Source: Erigeron canadensis
Lineage: Eukaryota; Streptophyta; Magnoliopsida; Asterales; Asteraceae
Reading direction: 5' to 3'
Length of the DNA: 64,000 bases
NCBI RefSeq assembly: GCF_010389155.1
Contig: NC_057768.1
Coordinates: forward strand, 19,527,664 to 19,591,663
Part shown: positions 22,709 to 35,500 of the stretch, in pieces
Layout of the letters: each line of letters starts with the position of its first letter
Numbering within the stretch: the first letter of the stretch is position 1
Notes under the pieces: model-generated
What the model was told of the DNA's origin: nothing
What the model saw: only the letters and a program-made list of their open reading frames with translations
Database searches by the model: none
Translations under genes and position numbers: made by a program

Positions 22709-23037
22709 GATCAAAACCCACTTTCTAAATTACTTTCTTTATCATTTTCTTTGAGAACCCTTATATTTTTGGATGAAACTTTTAGATTATTATTGATGTA
22801 ACTTTTGAGTGAAAGAGGAAATAATTGAGAGTTAGAAATTGGTGAAATTGAAGTAAAAGAATGTTTGCTATTTATAGATTAAAACCCACTTTCTAAATTA
22901 CTTTCTTTATCATTTTATTTGATTTTTGGATGAAACTCTTAAATTACTATTGATGTAACTTTTGAGTGAAAGAGGAAATAATTGAGAGTTGAGAATAGGT
23001 GAATTTAAAGTAAAAGAATACTTGCTATTTATAGATT
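22709..23037. repeat. Tandem duplication of a ~165-bp block
   Basis: Copy 1 at about 22709-22876 and copy 2 at about 22877-23037 share long matching runs (AAACCCACTTTCTAAATTAC, GATGTAACTTTTGAGTGAAA, TTGCTATTTATAGATTA). Copy 2 lacks about 12 bp. Origin unknown. Confidence 0.85.
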
Positions 23038-23381
23038 AGTAAAACTTGGGAGTTAAGGCAATAACATTATGTATTATGTGAGTTTGGACGTGTATTTCGA
23101 AAGGGGAGAGCACTATAACAAACTTGCCCTTTACGCTCAAGCATGTAGCAAAATATCTTGTTTTTCCTTAATCTCCAATCTATTCTAAATTGATAAATAT
23201 TACTTTTATTTTATTTGTTTGTCACATTGTTTTGATGAGTAAGTAAAAGAAGAAACTATTCATGACTTGAATTAATTTTGTGTGGGACCTTTGTTTCTTA
23301 TTCTTACACGTGCAATCAAAGAATGAAAATGATCATTATGTCTTTTGAAATTGTTTATTTCTATTTTATTTTCATTATGAT

Positions 23382-26300
23382 TGTAACATCCCAAAATTTT
23401 TATGTCGACCATTTCAGTCAACGTTTGCCTTCCGTTGGATTTATACGTCTTAATGATAAATATGTTTATGTGATAATGACTACGGTCATTATATATGATT
23501 AATGTGCCTATGTGTTAATGATTAATTCCATTAAATATGTTCAAGTGATGAAAATAATGATGAATGATAATTAATAAAGTAACCAAGTGTTTCCGATAAG
23601 ATTTAAGAATCGTTGTGGGTTCTCGTATGTGTTAAACGAGCAATTAGGGGACGAAACGAGTTATTGTAAAGTACAAGGACCTAAATGACAAGTTTAGGAA
23701 GATGAGTCCAGCAGATTTTAGGTCATACGTGACCTCTCAATAGCCATAATCAGTTTCCATTCACCTTAAGACTCTCCCTCAACAATCCTAGAGCCTCTCC
23801 TCAAGTTTTGCGCGATTCAGAAGAAATTCGATGGTGATTTCTTCTAGTTTTCGATTCATTAATCCTTCCTACAGGTAACGCACGGTCCATTGATCAATTG
23901 ATGAGTTTTTTCATTAGGGTTTTCCGTTCGTTCCTGGCTGATGTGTGGTATTTTATACCCATTTCTCACGATGAATGTAGTTGTTTTAGCATGGTTTTCG
24001 AGTCGTTTTAGTATACATTTAGTTTGTTTATGGTATTTGTTAGTGTTTCGGGGAAATAACATGTACTTGAGCGTAGTTTTGGAGAAAACGACATTCTTGA
24101 GGTGAAATAAGTGCTAACGGATGATCTCCGGAGTGTTTAGATGAAGATAGCACGTAACTTGCGGTCTATGACGCGAACTGTGACAAGACAAGACTAAAAT
24201 GTCACATATTGGACTTGGTTAGATGGAGCATCGCATCACAAAGGTCGCATGATGCATGGACTATGAACCAATAATAGTGATTTAGAAATGGTGTTCTCGT
24301 GATTTAGCAGCAAACAACAACTACAATATATTAATTAGTTAAGCATGTCACAATTAATTGTGAGGTGCTTAGTCGTGTGAGCTGCAGCCGAGAAAGACAA
24401 AGAATCGAAAATGCAAATGGTGATGTGCTCGTGGTCTTATTCAGCGAGAGAAAGAAGAAAGTCCCAAAGGCCTTGGGCCTATACTACTAGTGAAGCGGAC
24501 CAAAAGAAGGAAAAAAAGAGGCGGTGGCCCTTTTTTTTTTCATACACACAACAACATCAACAATATATATAGTTATTATTATTTGGAAATTAAAGGGGAG
24601 ACAACAATTAATTTGGAGTAGTTTTGAGAATTGGTAGAGTGGTCGGTTGGGGGTGGAAGTGATGAGCCGCAAACGAATAAAACCTTTTGGCTTTTTGTTC
24701 GACAACAACAACAGCAGTAGTTCGATCATCCCTTCAACCGCATCATTGTTCGATCTCTTTTATCTTTTATTATTCTTATTAGTTGCTTAATTGTAAGACT
24801 TTATTATATTACTATACAATTATTATTATGGATTTTATTACTTGATGATTGTTAGTTTTATTTATCTTATGATGAGTAGTTAAATCGTTTAACACCCGCT
24901 TGGGTAGTGAACATGTCATAGGGTTGTTTTAATGTTACTTGCAATTGTTGAACAAGATTTTTATGTTTAATCGAAGATCCACATTTATTTGGGTTTAAAT
25001 ATTGTTTTTATCTTTTATATTAATTGATTGATAATTGTAATTAGAAGTTCGGAAGAAATCTATGTCATTGTCAATTAGTTCATGAAAAGGTTGATCGATC
25101 TATAATTAACCTAAAGTCGTTGGAGTTCGGAAGAAACTAACGATAAAGATTTTAAACAATTAAATTCACTTTGAATGTGTAAACACTTATGATAGAGGAA
25201 TCTGATTAGGTGAATAAGCAGTTCGGAAGAAAACTTTTAAGGGTTAAATCGTAAAAATCAACTCAGGATCTTAATGCTTAATTGTTTTGAATAGAAATTA
25301 AACGCGGAAGCGATAATTATATTTAGAGCTATTAAAGTGTCAGGTATACCAGAAGTTCGTCTTGTCTATCTTTTGAGTCGTTCAACAAATGCAAGTAATG
25401 TTTAGACCCGATGATTGGCATGTGAGCTGATCCAAGTAGGTGTCCCTTTTAAATTATTGTTTAAATACAACAAAAACTTCTCTTTGCGATTAATCCTATG
25501 GGATTACTAACTTTTTCTACTGACTCTTGTAACATGGCAACTCGACCATAAAAACCCCCCATTTCTTGAATCACTTTATTTTAGTAATTGCTTATAAAAG
25601 TCCTTGTGAACAATCTCGAATTTACCGGTTACTATACTGCATACGAACGGGTACACTGCCCGTAAGTGTGTTGTAGTCGGTTCCCAGTGATATGTGTTTT
25701 ATAAATTTTATAACTAGATTTCACAAATCACTGGCCAAGAAGGGTTGGGTATGATTTAATTTCAAAACGTTTACGGATTTCATGTCGTTCGGGTGATCAA
25801 TTGAGTGGGTAATGTTTATGATTGGTTAATAAATCAATTGATTGAATAAAGTCATCAATTGTACCATAAAATATGTTAATTTTATGCCCCCGGGTCGATT
25901 TAAGGTGTTAAGGACGTATAGGATTCGAATAGGAGTCCAAAATGGTTAAAATCTGATCTGGTCAGCGATACCGCCGATACACACCACGGTACCTTCATGA
26001 CCATTGTTTGGTTTTTGTGTTTGGACTGCGATATCGCCGATATGCACCAAGGTACTTTCGTGACCACTGTATGATCTTTTGGTTGGTGTGTTCTAGAGCT
26101 CGATATCGACAAGACCACTAATGGTCTCGACGATAGCACATGTCAAAGTGTTCCAAGCTGTGATTAACTCTCTAGTTGACTTATGTTTCAATCATTTTTG
26201 TACCATAGGTTGTTGGGAATGCTTGTCAAGTACGGTAGACTTATTTGATGATTCTTGTGCACTCCATTGAGGTAAGATAACACCTTTTATCACATGAGAT

Positions 26301-27904
26301 AGTTTTCATAAGTTAACTTCCCCAAATGAATGCTTGTATGTTTATATGTATTCGGGAATGAATGGGAGGTTATTATGGGATTATCTATGATTACCATTGA
26401 TGATGAATGGTAAGCTTATGCATGCTATGATGAAATGATAATATGGTTATGTTATGAAATGATGTCATGATGGAATAAAGTAAATGATAAGCTCGTATGT
26501 ATATGATGTAAAGATAAAACGATATGATGATAATACGATAAGATGCCATGATGATATGAACGTATGATGATATAATGTAATGTTAGGACGATATGTTTAT
26601 GAAATGATATGACAATGTGTTGCACACATGTTAAGATGAAATGATGCCAATATGACATGATAATATGATGTTATTATGATACAATGATACGATGTCATGA
26701 AGGATACATTGATAAGGATCTATATGTTGATGTATATATGTCATATGATTAATTGCATGGCTTGATCACCTAGTCACTAGACTTTTATAGGTTTGCCATG
26801 ACACGTGCACGAATAAGGGCCCTAAAGTAAATAAAGATGTATGTGATTAGTTTAGGTAAAAGTGTAGCCTAAGCTAATGTAAAGTAAAGAAAGATGAAAG
26901 TGATTAGTTTAGGTGAAAGTGTAGCCTAAGCTAATATAGTAAATAATTCTTGAGCATAAGTAAAGTTGTGTTAAGCTTAACCCATGCTAGTTCTTCGGAG
27001 CTAGTGTGTATGTGGTCACGTGGTGTGGGAATCTAGATACCTCCTCGTGGCATAGTTATGTATGAGTGTATCCGGGTAGAGTAACTAACCACTACACGCG
27101 CAAAGTTTAAATGTTATACTCAGTTGGATTGACTTTGTCTTTCCTTAATGACGACGATGGATCACCGAAAGGTCTACCCATCAAGTCGGGTGTGAGGTCC
27201 CCATGTAAGGTCTTATGGCCGCCTACACACAACCCCACATCCCTAAGTATATGTGGCTTATGTCACATAGTCTACGTCTAGGCAAAAGAAAAGAAAGTAG
27301 AGAAATAAAGAAAGTAAAGAAAGATGAAAAGTAAAGCTTTATGATGATAGACATATTTAGGACTACGATGAATTCCTAATGTGTTAACTTATGTATGTTG
27401 CTTAAATGTTGATGATATGATTTTCTAATATATGATATGATAGACACCATAGTAATGTGGTGAAATTAACAATTATGAAATGTTTTTGTTAGTATATAAT
27501 GAATTGGCAATGTTTTCATAAACTCATGATATCTTACTTAGCTTTTAAAGCTAACACTTACTCTTTTAAAAAACGATGTTCCCTTAGGTTAAGTAGGTTG
27601 AGCTAGTAAAAGACTTAGCTTGGTGAGACGGGTAGTTTAAGTAGACATTTAGTTTTCCCGCTTAGTCATTTATGTTAGCCTTATGATGATTGGCTAACTT
27701 TTAATATGACTTATGTATTGATAATGTTGACAGTTATGTTGGTGCCAAATCTGGATTATCTTATACTATTTTAATGATATGAATGTTGTAACACCACTTT
27801 TATAAATGAACTATCCATTAAGGGTTAGTTATGTTTTAAAGATTCTGTTTTCCGCATTTCTAAACGCTGTTAGCCAAAAGTTTTTTGAATATCCAGGTGT
27901 TACA
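23382..27904 (+). mobile_element. Large solo-LTR-like element, about 4.5 kb
   Basis: Starts TGTAACATCCC and ends AGGTGTTACA. Perfect 5-bp target duplications ATGAT lie at 23377-23381 and 27905-27909. I find no coding domain and no second LTR copy inside, so it fits a long solo LTR of a gypsy-type element, or a non-autonomous unit. The middle (about 24.1-25.7 kb) has a different texture, with repeated AGTTCGGAAGAAA motifs and a GGGTACACTGCCCGT phrase, and may be a nested insertion. AT-rich ATGATAT-type low complexity fills about 26400-26710. The orientation assigned follows the TGTAAC start. Confidence 0.75.
25045..25235. repeat. Recurrent AGTTCGGAAGAAA motif
   Basis: GTTCGGAAGAAA occurs three times, near 25047, 25125 and 25221, with a partial GAAGTTCG near 25352. 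The spacing is irregular, so it is not a simple tandem array. It probably belongs to an insertion nested in the surrounding LTR. Confidence 0.5.
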
Positions 27905-28037
27905 ATGATGTACCATGAATGAATATACTTGTGTTTGTAGTGTAAGGGCCGAAATTTTGTGTGCAAAATAGTTAGAAGAATAAATTTAATATTGGATGAC
28001 TAAAAGTAATACAAGTTGCTAGCTTTTCTTTTCTTAC

Positions 28038-28063
28038 ATATATATATATATATATATATATAT
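28038..28063. repeat. TA microsatellite
   Basis: Uninterrupted TA dinucleotide run of about 13 units. Confidence 0.95.
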
Positions 28064-28942
28064 CTTGAGATGTATATGTATATATATGTATATTTATCTT
28101 GTCAAAATTTCTATATATGAGTGTATGTATATTTATTTCCATGCCAAAGGTAACAACTAAATAGAGTTTTTGTTGCTATTTGTTCGTCATCCATAATTAA
28201 AAATTCGTTAACGTAGTTCATATAAAAATTGATTAGATTGGACGAAAAGAATACGGGTTAGGGGTTTTTCATTATTTATTTTTGTTTAGAGAGGAACTAT
28301 AAAAGTAAAAATACCAGAAGGAAAATGCTAGGTTTACAAACTATTTACAAACATAAAGTTACAAACTGACATGACATAGGAATTGGACCAATGATATTTG
28401 ATTGTGTTTTCTCTATCCTCTTTCTCTTCCTGATTTTAATTGGTGGATCATGAGTTTGTAAGAATTTGTTTGTATTTTGTTTGTCACTCTAACATCTCTC
28501 ATATTGGAAATGAATCGCTGGAAGTCACGTTTATTGTACATTTGTAGCCCAAAAACTATTTTTAGCCTAAGACAACCAAAAGTCAACATCTGGTCCGATT
28601 GGTTTCTTGGTTCAACCGCCGGTTCAAATGCAAGACCGGCATAACTGGACCACCATAGCTATTGATTCCTGGTTGGACCGGTCTGGTCGTGAAAACATTG
28701 TCACATGATACTTCAATATTAGTTTATCTTTTGTTGGTAAGATTGTGTAACTTTTTATGTCACTAAGTCTGTTGAATTTTGCTAGTAAAATATATTGTCA
28801 TTATCATGTAATTATGCTACTATGGACTTGTCGTTTGACATGTTTTGATCCTACTTTGAATATTGTTTTTTGGTATGTTTTAAAAATATGAGTACACGAA
28901 AAACACAATTTTTATATCACCTTGGATATATATCATTGGGTT

Positions 28943-29216
28943 AAGTGCATGGAAAATGTAATTAACTATGACCAAAAAGTTATTATATGCATGAACTTAT
29001 GAAACCTATATTGTATGCACAACTTTGTAAAAATGTTAAGTCATGTAACATGTGTACGTGGCAGCCTGAGCTGCCACGTGCAAATTTTTAATTGGTCAAT
29101 CATATTTAGTTACATAACTTAAACATGTTTACAAAGTTCATGCATACAATAGAGGTTTTGTAAGTTCATGCACACAATAACTTTTTGGCCATAGTTAATT
29201 ACATTTCCATGCACTT
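28943..29216. mobile_element. Foldback MITE, 274 bp
   Basis: The left arm from AAGTGCATGGAAAATG is repeated in inverted order ending CATTTCCATGCACTT. The inverted match runs through most of the element (for example ACCAAAAAGTTATT against AATAACTTTTTGGCC). The centre is itself a palindrome, ACGTGGCAG...CTGCCACGT, and contains CACGTG. No clear target duplication is visible at these borders. The ends do not identify a superfamily. Confidence 0.8.
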
Positions 29217-29717
29217 TGTTCAAAATTTATATATGGGATATATGTAGTTGTAGTTTTGGATATTTTCTGGTATATATTTCAATTTGATAGTCATTATTAG
29301 AGTTGGGGGTGGTTGAAGTCTGGTAAAAAGACCACCAAAACCAAAAAAGTAAAGAAACAACTTTTTGGTATTTGTCATTCATTTTCAGACATTCAGTTCT
29401 TCAAGCAGCCCATTTCACTCTTATAATGTTTTAGTTTCTTACAACAAAACACCCACAAGTACTCAATTTTACATTAAGACTGCAATTTTAATTAAATTAA
29501 GCTACAAATAGAACCCATACAATATAGCACACCAAACTTATCAATAATACATTTCTGTATCTTCTTGCTTGATTTTCTTTACTTTAGCACATTCTTCTTG
29601 CATATTCAAAGATCCCAACAAACTTGGAATAGTTTCTTTAACTCTTGCACACATTGGTAGATCATTGTAACACCAGTGAGTTGACCATTTAAGTTTTCGA
29701 GTCAAAATAAAGTTTTC

Positions 29718-29870
29718 AGTAAATACGACCTCGTAATTTGGACTCAGCCTCGTATTTAATTCGACATCGTAAATTAAGTGTAGCATCGTATTTGGAAATT
29801 AGCCTCGTATTTGTGTCGGCCTCGTATTTTTGGTGTTAGCCTCGTTTTTAGCTCGACCTAGTATTAAGGC
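29718..29870. repeat. CCTCGTATTT-type array in LTR U3
   Basis: Seven or eight degenerate copies of a ~20-bp unit built on CCTCGTATTT precede the TATA box of the solo LTR. Confidence 0.7.
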
Positions 29871-30491
29871 CTTGTATGAAATCCTTCTTATTTTACCCTA
29901 CCTATAAATACTCTCATTCTCCACACATTCTCATTTTCCACCACCTTAGCCTCCTAACAAAAACACACACACACTTTTGCTACCCCATATTCCCTTGCTA
30001 TCCCATCCTTACTACCCCACCTTTACTACCTCATAAACAACAAGTTTTGATGAAATCCAACCTTACTTTTGTTTAGATTTAGTTCAAAAACTGAGTTTCT
30101 ACCATCTTAATATCATTACAAACATCTATTTTGGTCAGATTTGATGTAAGAATCAAAACCCTTTTTATGCTCTTCTTTTGAATATTTTCGGTTTTCTTTT
30201 AATACACACACTACACCTGCCAAGTATCAAACTTTTTACGTCCAAAACGTTTAGAACCATATACTACAACTTTTGTCAAAGTTTCGTGTGATTTCGTTAA
30301 CAAAATCTTGAGATATAAGAATTTTTGTACACTTTTTATCAACTTTGTTCAAATAGGTTTTCGGGTTTAAGCTCGTCTCTGAGTTTCCAACGTTAGTATT
30401 GTTTTTCTATCAGTTTTGGGTGTCTAAAAGTACAATCTGATTTTAAAAGCACCTTTCAGATCGAAAGAAACTATTAGGGTTTTCTAAAATG

Positions 30492-30830
30492 TGACCTCGT
30501 ATTTCAAATGTGACCTCGTATTTGATTTGTGACCTCGTGTTTCCATTTGTGACCTCGTATTTCCAATTGAGACCCCAGATTTACTAGCCTCTCAAATATA
30601 GCCTCTCAATTTCAATTTTGTCTTTAAGTGAAATAAGACCTCAAATTCAATTTAAGACCCCAAGATCAATTTAAGACCTCAAATTTCAATGGAGACCTCG
30701 GACTCCAATTACTACCTCGATTTGGTCAACTTTGGTCGGTTTGGTCAACTTTAGTCGATTTGGTCAACTTAGTCAAACTTGTAATTTGGTCAACTTTGGT
30801 CAAACTTGTAAAATCTGGTCAAAGTCAAAC
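30492..30830. repeat. GACCTCGTATTT array and GGTCAACTTTGGTC array in LTR
   Basis: Four clear 19-20-bp units GACCTCGTATTTC-N6 run from 30492, then drift to GACCTCAAATTTC forms until about 30720. A second array of TTTGGTCAACTTTGGTC units follows to about 30830. Confidence 0.8.
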
Positions 30831-31767
30831 TAGTACGCTTTTGGACAACTTAATCAACACTTGGTGGCACATTATGAGCACGTTTACCTATAACGAACAC
30901 ATAGTTAATTATGATAATTTGGAACAGATTGATTTCGTGTCGGTTACTTGCTTCCTGATATCTTGCGTAACTTAATCTTGTTGCTAGCATTCAGGTGAGC
31001 TTCGTAGTCCCCTTTTTACATTTTTTCTCGGGGCTGAAAGGATACAAAATGTTTTCTTGTGAAACTGTATTTATTGGATATGATATTGTGACAACCTATT
31101 TTGACTACATGATTGATAACACATTTCGGATACTTCTTGATAATTTGTTTTGGATACATATATGATTTCATGACTTGGATACCTATTGATTTACATTGTG
31201 GATACATAAGGATGCATTAGATACATGTTTTTTAGCACGGCTGGTTGTTGAACCGTAAGTCCCTTCATAGTCAACCTTAGCGTGGTACCATAAGTGCTGT
31301 CAACCTTGATAAGTCCATGGCAACATTGTGATTATGGCAACATTGTGACATGGCCACTTTGAGTATGCATGAAATGCATCACGTTAACCTGATAACATAA
31401 TCCAACGAACTCACCAACCATTGTGTTGACGCTTTTAAGTATCCTTTCAAGTGCACAAGTTAGAGGTGGCTGAGGAGAGTAGCATGGAGCCTTTATAGCA
31501 GACTTTGGACTCTAGGATTCCTTGTTGCTACTATGATTACTTATGTTCTCTTTGTATTAGTATGACATTATGCCTAACCTTTGATCCCCTGCGTGGGAAT
31601 TGAATTATACTTTATTTGTGTTTGGATTTATGTTGAATTTTTATGTTAATCTAAGATAAGACTTTCGATATTTGTAGATTCATTTAGTCTTCCTATGTAA
31701 TATTCATGACGCGTGTACTATGAGTCGCATCTCAAGTTTTCTGCCTTAGTCGGGGTGTGACAATCAT

Positions 31768-32505
31768 GCCAATTAATCAACCCACATCTTCATACCTATT
31801 ATAATTATAAAATATTAAAATTTCAGCTAAATTGTTAACTTATAAAAAGTAGATGTAAAATCTTACCTTTTACTACAACAATAAAAGAAAGAGGACAACA
31901 CCTACATATTATCATTCTCTGAACTTGCATTTTATTTTATTTTTTTTTCAATTAAGGTTTACAATTGATTTGGGGAAGAATATGTTAAAAGAAATTATTT
32001 AACTCACATTTAAGAAAAAGGAAAAGAACGGATGAAAGACGGAGAGATAAATATTGAAATATCTATACACGTGATTGTAACGTGCACATTTGGAAACATC
32101 CTCTACCTCTAATGGTTACATCAATTTGAAACAATTTTGCAAAACATTAAAAAATTTATTGACTCTCATTGCTAGTGAACTTGAAAAAGATACTCGTTGC
32201 TAAAATAAACGAACTATGAGGACCAATCTTGCGATAAACTCAAACGCTAACTCAAAACCCTTGAGCAAAATATCAACAGTAAGAATCTACTAAAAGATAG
32301 TAAAAGCAAGAGGGCACCCGCAAAACCGAACCCCACCCATTGGCGAAAAAAAAAAAGAAAAAGAATTTTATTCCATTCCCAACCAACCAACAAACTGTTG
32401 TTTCTACTTGATTCATTGGAATCTACAAAACCTGTCAACACTTCATATCCAAACCACCTTATTAATCTTACGAACTCCTCAAGCTCACGACTTTCTTCTT
32501 TAAGC
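31768..32505. promoter_or_regulatory. 5' flank and 5' UTR of PEX3
   Basis: AT-rich sequence between the solo LTR and the PEX3 start codon. The region just before the ATG (about 32330-32505) is denser in C and is probably the 5' UTR. No specific promoter element is recognised. Confidence 0.4.
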
Positions 32506-35500
32506 ATGGATGTAAGTCTGTAAGTTCCCCTTTCTTGGATTCTTTTTATCCCTTTATTTGGTGTAACCTTTTTACAGAAAATTTTAATTTGGTTGGAGTT
32601 TTGTATATGAAACAAAAATAATAATAAAAGTTAAAATAAATATATTACTCCCCGGTGAAGGGCACGACCAACCGGGTGGTCACCGAGGTTTCAGCTGGTC
32701 ACAATTGGTCTAATGTTATGCTATTGTCATTTTTTATAGCATGTCACAATTAGTTACCCATTTGGGGCAAAAGTAAATTAATGCAAGTTGTGTATAAATA
32801 GAACCCCGCAAAATGTAGTTCATTCTGTTTATATGCTTTGAGTTTAATTTCTTTTCATATAGGTATAGGGATTTTTGGAGAAGACATAAAAGAAAGGTGT
32901 ATGTTTCTTTTGGGCTTTGTGGAGGTGGGTATCTATTATACAAGTTTTATGAATCTTACACGAACAGGATTTCTGAACTCGAGAGACAACTTGCTGATGA
33001 GCAAGAGAACGATGAGCTTCTTAAGGCCCAGTAAGATATTTATATACTTGAATGTGGCAGATATATTGTCATTGCAGAAACTTATATAGGTAAGTTATGA
33101 TCGCAAATGACTGATTGGCAGGATGCAAGTGCACTTTGAGAACATCCAAAGAATAGCTAATACGATGACATTGCCTCATGCCATGCTGTATTTAAGCAGC
33201 CGGGTTGCAGAAGAGTTGGATCTTTTGCATCTTACCGAAAGGTTAATGAAAGGAAAGGGTCAGCCCAACAGCTTAACACCTTCAGAAAAGCTTGAGCTCT
33301 GGGATAGGCTTAAAATATTAAGTATGAAGAGTATAAGTTTTGCATTTTATTTATTTATTTCGTTTTTCTTTCTTTCTCAGTTAATGAGTTTTAGTGGTGG
33401 GAATTTCGACCCATATACTTAAATATGCGAAGATCGAGGCTCTATCTCTAATGGGTCAAATTGGTAGGATAAACAGATTAGCTAAAAAGAATATAGATCA
33501 GATGGGTTGAGTGTATCTGAATTCACTCGAAGTTTATTTTGAAAATGAACATAAAGAGTACCCCTTTGTGACATGTTTCCTAACCTATTCTACCTATCCT
33601 GAGTTATTGACAATTCCAATGAATGTAATTATTGAACTGTATTGGATTTGCTAACTTGGTTTAAAACTTTTGTGGCATGAAGGTTTCACCAGGATGGTGT
33701 TGTCTATTTGGGCGATGACGGCAATTAGCTTATATATTAGAATTCAAGTGAATATATTAGGGAGACATCTATATATAGATACTGCACGCGATCTTGGAGG
33801 TTTTCATCCCGTAAGACCCTATCTTGCTGCTTTTCTTTGTATTCTGTCTCCTAATTTAGTTTATTTACATCTATGAGTTAATGCCTTATACAAATATACA
33901 ATATTGCTGCAACAATAGTAAACAAGTTCACAACAATCGGGAGTACTATCTAGTTCAGGACTCTTGTAAATCGTTAAAATTGGAGTTCGTCATATGTCAT
34001 TTGTTTTATACACGATATTAGTTAGGCCGTCAACTTAGACTTACAAGTTTTGGTTTCTTATACTTCTAGTTCGTACCAGGATATGCTATTTTAAAGACAT
34101 TATAGTTTTTTTTAACTGATTATAAAGACACTTACTATATGTTGAGGACTATAAATCATCACTCCCCTACTTCAATATATAAGAAGATTATGATAAAAAT
34201 TAAAACTCCATAGTTCATAATCTCAAGCTGTATACATTGCTCTCTATGTAAGCAATCTACACAAGTTTAAAGTAAATGGACTAAATTTCTAAGTATCCTT
34301 TGAAATTAATGTTAAACGGAACTAAGTAGCTAGTTTAGGAGATCATGTTAAGATAACGGCCCTGTATAGCAAATCTAGAGCTTGCCTTAAGTGAATATGT
34401 GTAATGTAAAAAGTAGCTAGTTTAGGATCTTATGTTAAGATAAGGGTTCTGTGTAACAAATCTAGAGCTTTCTTTCAGTATAAATCTATTTTAGGCATGT
34501 TAGTGTCGGATTCTGTTATTGCAAAATTGGTTTCTAGTTTCTTCTTATGAATAGCTTAAAGAATTCAGTTACGAAACAATTACAGTTGGCCATTCCTTTT
34601 ACTGTTCAGAATTGTGGAAGGGTTGAATCCTAGTTTGACAGTAAAGCATAGATTGGTGGTTAAACTTCTTTCTTGTGTTAGTGTATTTATGTAACCTTGA
34701 TGTTTACGATTTTGATGTATATTTAATTATTTACTATTTAAGTCAGACCAAAACCATAATTACTCTAATGGTGGAAACATATTGAATTTGCTATAGGGCT
34801 TATGATAGAATCCCCAAATTGAACAAAGGTAATATAGGGCTTAGATTTCTGAAATTAAAAAGAAACACATGACAAGACCTATACGAGAACTGGTTTCTAG
34901 TTTCTTCTTATGAATAGCTTAAAGTATTCAGTTACAAAACAATTACAATTGGCCATTCCTTTTATTGTTCAGAATTATGTAAGGGTTGAATCCTAGTTTG
35001 ACAGTCTAGCATAAGTGCTCTAGATTGGTGGTTAAACTTCTTTCTTGTGTTAGTGTATTTTTGTAACCTTGATGTTTACGATTTTGATGTATTTTTAATT
35101 ATTTACTATTCAACTCAGACCAAAACCATGATTACTCTAGTGGTGAAAACATATTGTTTTTGCTATAGGGCTTATGATAGAACCCCCAAATTGAACAAAG
35201 GTAATATAGGGCTTAGATTTCTGAAATTAAAAAGAAACACATGATAAGGCCTATATGAGAACTCGAGAAGGCAAATCTCCAGAAAAAAACATCGAGTTTG
35301 CTATTTAAAATAACATCAAAAACAAGACAAAGAAACTTGAAACAAGAACAGAACATATAAAGGTGAGCTTTGATGAAGCAGTTATGTCCCTCCAACTTTT
35401 AAGCATCCTCATCTTAGATTCAGTAGACTATTCGGCATCCTAACCCCTCTATCTCCCCATACTCTGGATCAAGTTTGAACAGGTCAAATCGAAACCAGTA

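Larger units (their letters stand above)
29666..31762 (+). mobile_element. Solo LTR, 2097 bp, gypsy-like
   Basis: TGTAACACC at the start and GGGTGTGACA at the end, with perfect 5-bp target duplications ATCAT at 29661-29665 and 31763-31767. A TATA box (CCTATAAATA) lies near 29899, about 235 bp in, as expected at the U3/R border. It carries short tandem arrays before and after the TATA box. No coding domain is inside. The whole layout matches the LTR at 50556-52708. Confidence 0.88.

Noticed and set aside
22527..22754. Repetitive open frames on both strands
   Set aside because: They follow from the 39-bp minisatellite (13 codons per unit); no start context or family resemblance.
32247..32615. 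122-codon open frame on the minus strand upstream of PEX3
   Set aside because: It is antisense to the PEX3 first exon and 5' flank, has an odd composition with a run of Leu and Phe at the end, and resembles no family I know.
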